Shown: positions 55,203 through 63,596 of the stretch, in pieces
Numbering within the stretch: position 1 is the stretch's first letter
Layout: every line of letters starts with the position of its first letter
DNA from: Streptomyces sp. NBC_01408
GTDB lineage: Bacteria; Actinomycetota; Actinomycetes; Streptomycetales; Streptomycetaceae
Direction: 5' to 3'
Assembly: GCF_026340255.1 (NCBI RefSeq)
Contig: NZ_JAPEPJ010000001.1
Location: 2,411,001-2,475,000, forward strand
DNA length: 64,000 bases
The notes under the pieces: model-generated
Seen by the model: only the letters and a program-made list of their open reading frames with translations
The model's database searches: none
What the model was told of the DNA's origin: nothing
Program-made: the position numbers and the translations under genes

Positions 55203-56381
55203 ATGACCACCACCGCAATCACCAACATCGGCAGCCTCGTCACCAACGACCCCGCCCTGGGCGACGGCACCCCCCTCGGCCTGATCCAGGACGCGGCCGT
55301 CGTCATCGAGGACGACAGGATCGCCTGGGTCGGCCCCACCGCACAGGCCCCGCCGGCGGACACCGCGTACGACGCGGCCGGCCGCGCCGTCATCCCCGGC
55401 TTCGTCGACTCCCATTCGCACCTGGTCTTCGCCGGCGACCGCACCGCCGAGTTCAACGCCCGGATGTCGGGCCGCAGTTACTCCGCCGGAGGCATCCGCA
55501 CCACCGTCGCCGCCACCCGCGCCGCCACCGACGACGAGTTGGAGGCCAACCTGGTCCGTCACCTCGGCGAGGCCCGCCGCCAGGGCACCACCACCTTCGA
55601 GACCAAGTCCGGTTACGGCCTCACCGTCGCCGACGAGGCCCGGGCCCTGCGCATCGCCGCCGCGCACACCGAGGAGGTCACCTACCTCGGCGCGCACATC
55701 GTCTCCCCCGACTACGCCGAGGACCCGGCGGCCTACGTGGCCCTGGTCACCGGCGAGATGCTGGAGGCCTGCGCCCCGTACGCCCGCTGGGTGGACGTCT
55801 TCTGCGAGAAGGGCGCCTTCGACGGGGACCAGGCCCGCGCGATCCTCACCGCGGGCGCCGCCGCCGGGCTGATCCCGCGCGTCCACGCCAACCAGCTGTC
55901 CTACGGCCCCGGCGTGCAGCTCGCCGTGGAGCTGGAGGCCGCCTCCGCCGACCACTGCACCCACCTCACCGACGCGGACGTGGACGCCCTCGCACAGGCC
56001 GCCGCGACCACGGTCGCCACCCTGCTGCCGGGCGCCGAGTTCTCCACCCGCGCCCAGTGGCCCGACGCCCGCCGCCTGATCGACGCGGGCGCCACCGTCG
56101 CCCTCTCCACGGACTGCAACCCCGGCTCCTCCTACACGAGTTCGATGCCCTTCTGCATCGCCCTCGCCGTCCGGGACATGCGCATGACCCCCGACGAGGC
56201 CCTGTGGTCGGCCACCGCCGGCGGCGCCCGCGCCCTGCGCCGCGGCGACATCGGCGCCGTCACCCCCGGGGCCCGCGCCGACCTGGCCCTCCTCGACGCC
56301 CCCAGCCACGTCCACCTCGCCTACCGGCCCGGCGTCCCGCTCGTCTCCGCCGTCTGGCAGCGGGGCGTACGGGTGGTCTGA
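55203..56381 (+). CDS. hutI: imidazolonepropionase
   Basis: The 392-residue metal-dependent amidohydrolase has [14 protein letters not shown] near 71-84, [18 protein letters not shown] near 132 and [10 protein letters not shown] near 301-310, which are HutI signatures. It opens imidazolone propionate to N-formimino-glutamate. The ATG at 55203 has GAGAGG 6 bases upstream. Copy D of the hairpin repeat separates it from hutF, so it may have its own promoter or be read through weakly. The order hutU, M20, hutF, hutI is not the biochemical order. Confidence 0.95.
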   Translation: MTTTAITNIGSLVTNDPALGDGTPLGLIQDAAVVIEDDRIAWVGPTAQAPPADTAYDAAGRAVIPGFVDSHSHLVFAGDRTAEFNARMSGRSYSAGGIRTTVAATRAATDDELEANLVRHLGEARRQGTTTFETKSGYGLTVADEARALRIAAAHTEEVTYLGAHIVSPDYAEDPAAYVALVTGEMLEACAPYARWVDVFCEKGAFDGDQARAILTAGAAAGLIPRVHANQLSYGPGVQLAVELEAASADHCTHLTDADVDALAQAAATTVATLLPGAEFSTRAQWPDARRLIDAGATVALSTDCNPGSSYTSSMPFCIALAVRDMRMTPDEALWSATAGGARALRRGDIGAVTPGARADLALLDAPSHVHLAYRPGVPLVSAVWQRGVRVV

Positions 56382-56525
56382 ACGCGCGGAAACGGCTGAA
56401 ACCGTGCGGCCGACGGGCCGCTGATCCGGGCTGTCCTTTGTCTTCCCTCCGTAAGGTCCCGGGCGTACCTTGAGCCACCAATCTGATGTGTCGTCAGTAA
56501 CTTGTGGCCCGAGGGGAAGACGAAG

Positions 56526-57200
56526 GTGTCCAACCGGAAACGCTCCACCGCGCTCGCGCTGGCCTCCGCGCTGGCCGGATCGGCGGTACTGCTGGCCGCC
56601 CCCGCGGCGCACGCCGCCGTCGTCGACGTGGCCTACGACTGCAAGACCCCGATCGGGGACAAGTCGGCGGTGTCGCCCATCGACATCAAGGCCGTCAAAG
56701 AGGGCGACGGCTACAAGCTGACGATGTCCTTCCAGAAGGGCGTCTCGTCCAGCCCCATCGAGCTCGGCAAGGGCGCGATGAACCCCAGCGCGGTCATCCT
56801 CGTCGACGGGGCCGAGAAGGTCTCCGTACCGGTGTCCGGCCCGCCCAACCCGGAGGCCGCACCCGCCAACACCCCCATCAAGATCACCGACCTCTCAGGC
56901 ACCTACACGCCCAAGAAGAGCGGCAAGGTCACCTTCACCGCCGGGGTGCTCACCATCAAAGCCATGGGCACCACGACCACCTGCACCCCCGGCAACAGCC
57001 CCGGACCGGCCCTGGAACTGGACGTCACCGCCCCCGCCGGCAGCGTCCCGCCGCCCGGCGGCGAGGGCCCCGGCACCCTCCCGCAGACCGGACCCACCGA
57101 CTCCGCCCTCGCCCTCGGCACCCTCGGCGCCACCGTGCTGCTCTCCGGCGCCGCCGGCGTGCTCTGGCTGACCCGGCGCGGTGGGCGGGCCCGGTCCTGA
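56526..57200 (+). CDS. exported cell-wall protein with beta domain and LPQTG sorting signal
   Basis: The 224-residue protein has a Sec signal (1-about 31, ending APAAHA). A beta-rich domain runs from about 33 to 160 with conserved Cys in VDVAYDCKTPIG and TTTTCTPG, and the block SSPIELGKGAMNPS leading to TDLSGTYTPKKSGKVTFTAG. The C-terminus has LPQTGPTD, a hydrophobic helix and a basic RRGGRARS tail, a classical sortase signal. The same domain occurs again in the last gene of the operon. It starts at GTG 56526 behind GAGGGGAA. It is gene 1 of 4, and I know no function. Confidence 0.85.
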   Translation: MSNRKRSTALALASALAGSAVLLAAPAAHAAVVDVAYDCKTPIGDKSAVSPIDIKAVKEGDGYKLTMSFQKGVSSSPIELGKGAMNPSAVILVDGAEKVSVPVSGPPNPEAAPANTPIKITDLSGTYTPKKSGKVTFTAGVLTIKAMGTTTTCTPGNSPGPALELDVTAPAGSVPPPGGEGPGTLPQTGPTDSALALGTLGATVLLSGAAGVLWLTRRGGRARS

Positions 57201-57217
57201 ACGGAGCACCCCCGGCC

Positions 57218-58231
57218 ATGCCCGTGCTCCACGCCCTCAAGCGGCACGTCCGCCTCCTCGTGCCGCTCCTCACCGCTGCCGCGCTGTACGCGGGCTCCGC
57301 GCAACCCGCGACGGCGGACGAACCCGGCTGGACCGCCGAACCCGCCGCCGGAACGGCCACCTCCAGGCCCGGTGGCGCCCGCCCGTACTTCTACCTCGCG
57401 GGCACCCCCGGCACCGTCCTGGAGGACCGCCTCGCCCTGGCCAACACCACCGACCAGGAGCGCACCGTCACCCTGCGCGCGGCCGACGCCTACAACACCG
57501 CCGACGGCGCCCTCGCGGTACGCCCCGCCGCACCCCCGGCCGGGGCCGCCGCCGGGGCCGGATCGTGGATCAGCTTCGGGACCGGCACCACCGTGCGGAT
57601 CCCGCCCCGCACCCGGGCCGTGGTCCCCTTCACCGTCACCGTGCCGCCCGCCGCCCCGCCCGGCGACCACCCCGCCGCGGTGGTCGCCACCGAAGCCGGC
57701 CGCGAGGCGGGCGTACGGGTCCACCTGCGCGTCAGCGGCCCCGCCCTGGCGGCCCTCACCGTCGAGGACGTCGCCGTCCGGGGCCGGGGCTCCGCCGCGG
57801 AGGTCGCGTACACCCTGGTCAACCGCGGCAACGTGGCCCTCGCCCCCGAGCTGGAGATCCGCGCGAAGGGCCGCCTCGGCGAGGTGCCCGGCCGCGCGGC
57901 CCGCGCCCTGCCCCTCGAACTGCTCCCGGGCCAGCGGGTCGAGCTCACCGAACCCTGGCCCGGCGCCCCCGTCCTCGACCGGGTCGACCTCACCCTCACC
58001 GTCACCGCCCCCGGCGGCGCCCGGGCCACCGCCGGCGCCTCGGCGTGGTTCGTGCCCTGGGGGATCGCGGGCTGGACGGGCGCCGGGCTGCTCCTCCTCG
58101 GCGGGACCACCGCGGCCGCCCTGCTCCTCGTACGCAGGCGGGCCCGTACGGGGACGCCGCCGGACCAGGCGCCGGACCCCGAGCGCGGCAGCCGCGCACC
58201 GGAACACGAACTGACGGGAGTATCCAGGTGA
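57218..58231 (+). CDS. exported protein with DUF916/WxL-interacting-like domains and C-terminal helix
   Basis: The 337-residue protein has a Sec signal ending near ATA (about 33). An Ig-like region follows with YFYLAGTPGTVLEDRLALANTTDQERTVTLRAADAYNT, and next VRIPPRTRAVVPFTVTVPPAAPPGDHPAAVVA. This order matches the DUF916 domain of Firmicutes WxL-interacting proteins. A second beta domain (VAYTLVNRGNVALAPELEIRAKG) precedes a helix (about 283-306) and a basic tail, so the protein stays membrane-anchored. It starts 17 bp after gene 1. The similarity to DUF916 is judged from pattern and order only. Confidence 0.8.
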   Translation: MPVLHALKRHVRLLVPLLTAAALYAGSAQPATADEPGWTAEPAAGTATSRPGGARPYFYLAGTPGTVLEDRLALANTTDQERTVTLRAADAYNTADGALAVRPAAPPAGAAAGAGSWISFGTGTTVRIPPRTRAVVPFTVTVPPAAPPGDHPAAVVATEAGREAGVRVHLRVSGPALAALTVEDVAVRGRGSAAEVAYTLVNRGNVALAPELEIRAKGRLGEVPGRAARALPLELLPGQRVELTEPWPGAPVLDRVDLTLTVTAPGGARATAGASAWFVPWGIAGWTGAGLLLLGGTTAAALLLVRRRARTGTPPDQAPDPERGSRAPEHELTGVSR

Positions 58232-59376
58232 GTGCCAAGGCCGGCGCCGGCATCCGATCCGGAGCCACCGGAAGGCTCGGGGCCCTCCTCGCGGCGGGGC
58301 TGGCGGTGTGCGCCCTGGCCCTGCTCCCGGCGGCCCCGGCCGCCGCCGACGAGGGCAAGCCCGCCGTGACCCTCTCCCTCCAGGAGGCCGCCAAGGGCAC
58401 GGAGATCACCGTCACCGGCACCGGCTGGCGGGCCAAGACCCTGGTGATGCTGCTGGTCTGCGGGCAGAACATGATCGGCGGCACCAACAGCTGCGCCAAC
58501 GCCGACGGGGCCGCCGTCTCGGTCGCCGACGACGGGCGCTTCGCCGCCCAGCTGCCGGTGGTGGAGCCCCCCAAGCCCTGCCCCTGCGTCGTCAACGTCA
58601 CCTCGGTCAACGGCGACCAGTCCACCGTCGCCGTCCCCCTGAAGATCACCGGCCATCCCGTCGCCGAGCTGCCCGCCGAATCCGGTACCCCGCGCCTCGC
58701 GATGCTCACCGGGGTCCGGCTGAAGGGCGAGGACGGGGTGCTGACCTGGTTCGGCTCCCCGCCCGGCCGGAAGTTCACGGTCACCGTCGGCAACCTCGGC
58801 TCCGCCCCGGTCAAGGACCCGGTCTTCCAGCTCGGCACCGCCCACGGGGTGTTCGCCCCGCTGTGGGAGGAGGTCCGGTGGAAGGGCACCATCCCGCCGG
58901 GCGGCAAGGCCGAGATCGCGCTGGACGTGGCCCTCACCGCGGGCGCGTACGGGGACTACACGATCTCCCTCAAGTACGGCGAGACGGTCCTGGCCACCCA
59001 GCCCTGGGGCGTGGACCGCCCGTACGGGGTCCTGCTCTTCTGGGGCCTGCTCCTGGTGGTCGTCCCGGCCGCGGTCTTCCGTACCGGCATGGCCGTCGTC
59101 GACAGGGTCCGCCCGCGCCGCCCCGCGCCCCCCGGCCGCCACCGGGGCACCCGGCTCCCGGAAGCGGCGGCGGCCGTGACGGCCCGGCTGCCCCGCGTAC
59201 GGCCCGGAGGCCTCGGCGTACGGGGATCCGCGCCGGCCCGCTCCGCCCCCTCGGCGGAGCCCCCCGAGACCCCCACGGCGGTCCTGCCGTGGTTCACCCC
59301 GGACAGCGCGCCGGAGACAGCACCACAGACGTCCGCACCGTCTGAGAACCGTTCGACGACGAAGGGACATACGTGA
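58228..59376 (+). CDS. exported membrane-anchored protein with Ig-like domains
   Basis: The 382-residue protein has a Sec signal ending AAAADE near 41. The first domain (about 43-145) reads AVTLSLQEAAKGTEITVTGTGWRAKTLVMLLVCGQNM and contains a Cys-rich loop PKPCPCVVNV, much like a neocarzinostatin-type fold. A second domain (about 160-270) has FTVTVGNLGSAPVKDPVF and a later ...SLKYGETVLATQ. One transmembrane helix follows (about 270-290), then a basic, Pro-rich cytoplasmic tail of about 90 residues. GTG 58228 overlaps the previous stop, and its stop overlaps the next start. No family is known to me. Confidence 0.78.
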   Translation: MSAKAGAGIRSGATGRLGALLAAGLAVCALALLPAAPAAADEGKPAVTLSLQEAAKGTEITVTGTGWRAKTLVMLLVCGQNMIGGTNSCANADGAAVSVADDGRFAAQLPVVEPPKPCPCVVNVTSVNGDQSTVAVPLKITGHPVAELPAESGTPRLAMLTGVRLKGEDGVLTWFGSPPGRKFTVTVGNLGSAPVKDPVFQLGTAHGVFAPLWEEVRWKGTIPPGGKAEIALDVALTAGAYGDYTISLKYGETVLATQPWGVDRPYGVLLFWGLLLVVVPAAVFRTGMAVVDRVRPRRPAPPGRHRGTRLPEAAAAVTARLPRVRPGGLGVRGSAPARSAPSAEPPETPTAVLPWFTPDSAPETAPQTSAPSENRSTTKGHT

Positions 59377-60701
59377 AAACCCAACGGAGGGTGAGCGCGG
59401 CCGCGGTCGCGCTGCTGCTCGGCGGCGCGGGTATCGCCATCTCGGCTTCTCCCGCCCTGGCCGGCGAGGCCACGTACAAGGTCAAGTGCGTTCCCCCGGC
59501 GGGCGGTGGCGACCCGGTCGAGGGAACGACCACCGCCAAGATCACCGCCCCGGCCACGGCCAAGGTCGGTGACGAGGTCGACGTGGTCTGGGAGACCGTC
59601 AAGCCCGCCTCGAACAACACGGACCTGATGGACATCCCGCAGGACGCGGTCCAGCCCACCGGCTGGATCGCGCTGGGCGGGGGGATGGGCGAGCTGAAGG
59701 TGGTCGGGGAGAAGAAGAACCCGCCGATCCCCAAGAAGGCCCCCATGGTCATGTCGCCCATGAAGGGCAAGCTGAAGCTCACCAAGGCCGGCAAGATCAC
59801 CCTGACGCCCGGCAAGTACGACGTGGCCGTGACCTTCTCCTTCGGCACGTTCGTCACCAAGTGCGCCCCGCAGGGCGAGGTGAGCGCCGGGGCCACCATC
59901 GACGTGTCGGCGGGCTCCACGGCCGGTGGCTCCACCGCCACCGGTGGCACGACGGGCGGCGGCTCCACCTCCTCCGGGGGCGCCACCACCTCGGGCGGTT
60001 CCACCTCGGGCGGTTCCACCAGCTCCGGCGGCACCACCAGCGGCGGAGGCGGCGGCCAGACCGACTTCCCGGGCAAGGCCGTCGAGGTGGCCTTCGACTG
60101 CGGTCCGGTCGTCCCCGGAGGCATCAAGACCCCCGTCACGATCAACGCCAAGAAGAACGGCGGCAAGTACGACCTGACGGTCAAGACCGCGAAGGGAGCG
60201 ATGGCCGCGCCCATGGCGCTGCCCGCGGGGGCCCTCAAGCCCTCGATGAACGTCAAGCTGGGCGGCGCCGACAGCGGCACGGTCAAGGTGGCCGGCCCGG
60301 CCAACGCGGAGCCGATCCCGGACAAGGCCCCGGTCAGCCTCAGCGACATGACCGGCACCTACACACCCGGCAAGAGCGGCAAGGTGACGCTGAGCCCGGA
60401 CCAGCTGACGATCGACGTCACGATGGCCCCGGGCGCCACGCCGATCAACGTGCCCTGCAAGGCGGCCAGCAGCGGCGTCTCGCTGGAGCTGGACACCACC
60501 GCCCAGTCGGGCGGCTCCGGCTCGCCGTCCACCACGGGCAACACCTCCACCGGCCCCACCAGCTCGGGCGGGCTCGCCGACACCGGCGCCGAGGACGAGG
60601 GCGGCATCAAGGCCCTGGCCCTGGTCGCCGGCACGGTCATCCTGCTCGGCGGCGCGGTCTTCACCTTCACCCCGTGGCGCCGGCTGCGCGGCACCCGGTA
60701 G
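59373..60701 (+). CDS. large exported surface protein with two repeated beta domains and LADTG sorting signal
   Basis: The 442-residue protein has a Sec signal (1-about 30). The first beta domain (about 31-170) starts ATYKVKCVPPAG and ends FGTFVTKCAPQ. A Gly/Ser/Thr-rich linker (about 180-229) follows. The second beta domain (about 235-370) has AVEVAFDCGPVVPGG, VSLSDMTGTYTPGKSGKVTLSPDQLTI and NVPCKAAS, and is clearly related to gene 1. The C-terminus has GLADTGAEDEGG, a helix and a basic tail. LA-x-TG is the motif used by class E sortases in Streptomyces. GTG 59373 overlaps the previous stop. Confidence 0.85.
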   Translation: MKTQRRVSAAAVALLLGGAGIAISASPALAGEATYKVKCVPPAGGGDPVEGTTTAKITAPATAKVGDEVDVVWETVKPASNNTDLMDIPQDAVQPTGWIALGGGMGELKVVGEKKNPPIPKKAPMVMSPMKGKLKLTKAGKITLTPGKYDVAVTFSFGTFVTKCAPQGEVSAGATIDVSAGSTAGGSTATGGTTGGGSTSSGGATTSGGSTSGGSTSSGGTTSGGGGGQTDFPGKAVEVAFDCGPVVPGGIKTPVTINAKKNGGKYDLTVKTAKGAMAAPMALPAGALKPSMNVKLGGADSGTVKVAGPANAEPIPDKAPVSLSDMTGTYTPGKSGKVTLSPDQLTIDVTMAPGATPINVPCKAASSGVSLELDTTAQSGGSGSPSTTGNTSTGPTSSGGLADTGAEDEGGIKALALVAGTVILLGGAVFTFTPWRRLRGTR

Positions 60702-60720
60702 TCCGTCACGGCGGAAAGGG

Positions 60721-60756
60721 AACGGCCCGGCACACCTTCCGGTGTGCCGGGCCGTT
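60721..60756. terminator. perfect 16-bp hairpin terminator between convergent genes
   Basis: AACGGCCCGGCACACC (60721-60736) pairs perfectly with 60741-60756 around the loop TTCC, 20 bp after the stop of the surface operon and 24 bp before the POT transporter stop. It ends TT on both sides, so it is a good bidirectional terminator. Confidence 0.9.
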
Positions 60757-60779
60757 CCGTCGGACGGGGCGCGAACGCG

Positions 60780-62300
60780 TCAGTTCATGTCGCCCATCAG
60801 CTCATTGACCTTCTTGCGGTACATGAAGATCGCGACACCGGCGAGCACGGCGGCGGTCGCCTGGAAGAGGATCACCCCGACGCCGTTCAGCTGCACCTCG
60901 GCCAGGCCGAGCAGGCCGGTGATGCAGTCACCGGCGGTGACCGCCAGGAACCAGACGCCCATCATCTGGGAGCCGTACTTCTGCGGCGCCATCTTCGTCG
61001 TGACCGACAGGCCGACCGGCGACAGGCACAGCTCGGCGAGGGTGTGCATCAGGAAGATCAGCACCAGCCACCACATGGTGACCTTGGTGTCGTTGCCGGC
61101 GGTCTGGCTCAGCGGCAGGGCGAAGACGAAGAACGAGGCGCCGACGATGATCAGGGCCACCGAGAACTTCGCGATGGTGCTGGGCTCGCGGTTCCGGCGG
61201 GCCAGGGCCACCCACACGGCGGCGAAGATCGGGGCCAGGGCCACCACGAAGAGCGGGTTCAGCGACTGGAAGATGACGGTCGGGACTTCCCAGCCGAGCA
61301 GGCTGCGCTCGGAGTTCTTGTCACCGAAGAGCGAGAGCGTCGAACCGCCCTGGTCGTAGATCATCCAGAACACGGCGGCGGCCACGAAGAACCAGATGTA
61401 GGCGCTCATCCGGCTCTGCTCGACGCTGGACAGGTCCTTGTCCCGCTTGATGCGGGTGAGGACGGCGACCGGGATGATCAGACCGGCGATGGTGATCGGG
61501 TACAGGGCCCACTTGATGGTGAACATGTCCGCCGCGACCACGGCGCCGTAGAAGACGGCGATGACGGCCAGGACGGCGAGGGCCTTGACGATCACGGCCT
61601 TGCGCTCGGCCGGGGTCAGCGGGTTCGGGACGATGCTGCTCTTCGGGCTCAGGGTGCGGCCGGCCAGCAGGAAGATGACCAGGCCGACGCCCATGCCGAT
61701 GGCGGCGAGGAAGAAGCCGAGGTGCCAGTTGACGGTCTCGCCGATGGTGCCGATGGCGATCGGCGCCGCGAAGGCACCCACGTTGATGCCGATGTAGAAG
61801 ATCGTGAAGCCACTGTCACGGCGCGGGTCGTCCGCGTCCTTGTACAGGTGGCCGACCATCGTGGAGATGTTGGCCTTCAGCAGACCGGAGCCGACCGCGA
61901 CCAGCAGCAGGCCGACGAAGAACGCCAGCTGGCCGGGCACGGCGAGCGCCACGTGGCCCGCCATGATGATGAAGCTGGCGACGGCGACCGTCTTGCGGGC
62001 GCCCCAGACCCGGTCACCGAACCAGCCGCCGGGCATGGCCATGAGGTAGACCATGGCCACGTACACGGAGTAGATCGCCGTGGCCGTCGCCGCTGTGAAG
62101 CCGAGCCCGCCGCCCTGGCTTCCGGTCGCGGCGTCCACACCGCCGGAGACCAAGTACAGAACGAGAAGCGCACGCATGCCGTAGTAGGAGAAGCGCTCCC
62201 ACATCTCGGTCATGAACAGCGTGGCCAGGCCGATCGGGTGGCCGAGGACGGTCTTCTCGTGAGCGGGGCTCGGTGAGGCCGTCGTCAGGCTGGAAGCCAT
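60780..62300 (-). CDS. POT-family proton-dependent oligopeptide transporter
   Basis: The 506-residue protein has about 12-14 helices. The POT signature EMWERFSYYGMRALLVLYL lies near 32-50, where ExxERFxYYG holds the proton-coupling residues. GLLKANISTMVG and FTIFYIGINVGAF, the second PTR signature, lie near 140-180. It imports di- and tripeptides with protons. The ATG at 62300 has AAGGA 6 bases upstream. The 514-bp region upstream is less GC-rich and probably holds a regulated promoter. Confidence 0.94.
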   Translation of the reverse strand: MASSLTTASPSPAHEKTVLGHPIGLATLFMTEMWERFSYYGMRALLVLYLVSGGVDAATGSQGGGLGFTAATATAIYSVYVAMVYLMAMPGGWFGDRVWGARKTVAVASFIIMAGHVALAVPGQLAFFVGLLLVAVGSGLLKANISTMVGHLYKDADDPRRDSGFTIFYIGINVGAFAAPIAIGTIGETVNWHLGFFLAAIGMGVGLVIFLLAGRTLSPKSSIVPNPLTPAERKAVIVKALAVLAVIAVFYGAVVAADMFTIKWALYPITIAGLIIPVAVLTRIKRDKDLSSVEQSRMSAYIWFFVAAAVFWMIYDQGGSTLSLFGDKNSERSLLGWEVPTVIFQSLNPLFVVALAPIFAAVWVALARRNREPSTIAKFSVALIIVGASFFVFALPLSQTAGNDTKVTMWWLVLIFLMHTLAELCLSPVGLSVTTKMAPQKYGSQMMGVWFLAVTAGDCITGLLGLAEVQLNGVGVILFQATAAVLAGVAIFMYRKKVNELMGDMN

Positions 62301-62814
62301 GGTCGATCCTTGCTTGCTCGGGACGCTTGGCTTCGTGAGCTCATCCGCGCCCGGTGGGGGGTGGCCGGCACCGGCGACGGATGTCCCGAACCCCACGCCC
62401 TGGGGTCTCGTCCCCCGACGTGTGCGTCGGAGGCGAAGGTTCAGCCGTATCCGGGATCCACACCCTGTCGCGCACCTTCGCGCGCAGGGCCCGGCCCACA
62501 GGTCATTCACTGTCATCGAGCCGGACAGGGCAGTCCGTGGTGTCAGTCCGTCAAGACTGCCGATCCGGCCAGAACAGAAAACAGAGACCTAAGGCGCGCT
62601 TTTCGGCACAAAGGTCCCCTGGGTATTGCATCAGGCGTCTCGCCACCATACGACACGACACTGCGGCATATGGAAGGACTTGAGATATGGATCACAAGGG
62701 TTCCAGGGAACCGTCTGCCGCTATTCGAAGGTCCTTAGTACTTCATAACCCCAGATCGCGAGGGGTATGCAGGCGCGCCCCTCCTTTCACCGCTCGCGGA
62801 CTACCATCACCCAC
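62301..62814. other. 514-bp divergent promoter region of the POT transporter and two-component system
   Basis: No gene is convincing. The region is clearly AT-richer from 62560 to 62760. It contains GGTTCC-N2-GGAACC (62699-62712), a 6-bp-arm palindrome, and AAGGTCCTTAGTACTT near 62731-62746. These may be operators for the divergent genes, possibly bound by the response regulator itself. Nothing else stands out. Confidence 0.5.
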
Positions 62815-63492
62815 ATGACGCGTGTACTGCTCGCCGAGGACGACGCATCCATCTCGGAGCCCCTGGCCCGCGCCCTGCGCCGGGAGGGGTACGAGGTCGA
62901 GGTCCGGGAGGACGGCCCCACCGCCCTGGACGCGGGACTGCAGGGCGGCGTCGACCTCGTCGTCCTGGACCTGGGCCTGCCGGGCATGGACGGGCTGGAA
63001 GTCGCCCGCCGGCTGCGCGCGGAGGGACACGGCTTCCCGATCCTGGTGCTCACCGCCCGCGCCGACGAGGTGGACACGGTCGTCGGCCTGGACGCGGGCG
63101 CCGACGACTACGTGACCAAGCCCTTCCGGCTCGCCGAACTGCTGGCCCGGGTCCGGGCCCTGCTGCGGCGCGGCGCCAATGAGACCGCCCAGCCCCCCGC
63201 CACCCACGGCGTGCGGATCGACGTCGAGTCCCACCGCGCCTGGATGGGCGAGGAGGAGCTCCAGCTCACGGCCAAGGAATTCGACCTGCTGCGCGTCCTG
63301 GTCCGGGACGCGGGCCGGGTCGTCACCCGCGACCAGCTGATGCGCGAGGTCTGGGACACCACCTGGTGGTCCTCCACCAAGACCCTCGACATGCACATCT
63401 CCTGGCTGCGCAAGAAGCTCGGCGACGACGCCGCGAACCCCCGCTACATCGCCACCGTCCGCGGCGTCGGCTTCCGCTTCGAGAAGAGCTGA
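62815..63492 (+). CDS. OmpR-family response regulator
   Basis: The 225-residue protein has a receiver domain (1-120) with acidic pocket EDD at 8-10, phospho-acceptor Asp52 in VVLDLGLPGMDG and the conserved Lys in DYVTKPFR near 101. A winged-helix DNA-binding domain follows (about 130-223; LTAKEFDLLRVLVRDAGRVVTRDQLMREVW). It is paired with the sensor kinase at 63593. A large hairpin and a palindrome separate the two, which is unusual for a coupled pair. The ATG at 62815 has no strong ribosome-binding site. The stimulus is unknown. Confidence 0.94.
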   Translation: MTRVLLAEDDASISEPLARALRREGYEVEVREDGPTALDAGLQGGVDLVVLDLGLPGMDGLEVARRLRAEGHGFPILVLTARADEVDTVVGLDAGADDYVTKPFRLAELLARVRALLRRGANETAQPPATHGVRIDVESHRAWMGEEELQLTAKEFDLLRVLVRDAGRVVTRDQLMREVWDTTWWSSTKTLDMHISWLRKKLGDDAANPRYIATVRGVGFRFEKS

Positions 63493-63512
63493 CCGCCCGG
63501 CCGCAGTGTCGG

Positions 63513-63577
63513 CTAGACGAGTGAGTCCGAAGTGGCGTCGTCCGCCCGCAGGCGCCACTTCGGACTCACTCATCTAG
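63513..63577 (+). terminator. long hairpin between response regulator and sensor kinase
   Basis: Arms 63519-63537 and 63553-63571 are perfect over 19 bp with a 15-base loop; past one mismatch CTAGA/TCTAG (63513-63517 with 63573-63577) extends it to 25 bp. It begins 21 bp after the regulator stop. It may terminate most transcripts or regulate expression of the kinase. Confidence 0.8.
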
Positions 63578-63578
63578 G

Positions 63579-63596
63579 GCATGCTCTAGAGCATGC
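63579..63596. promoter_or_regulatory. 18-bp perfect palindrome over the kinase start codon
   Basis: GCATGCTCTAGAGCATGC at 63579-63596 is perfectly symmetric and includes the ATG of the kinase at 63593-63595. It could hide the start in an RNA hairpin or bind a repressor. Confidence 0.7.
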
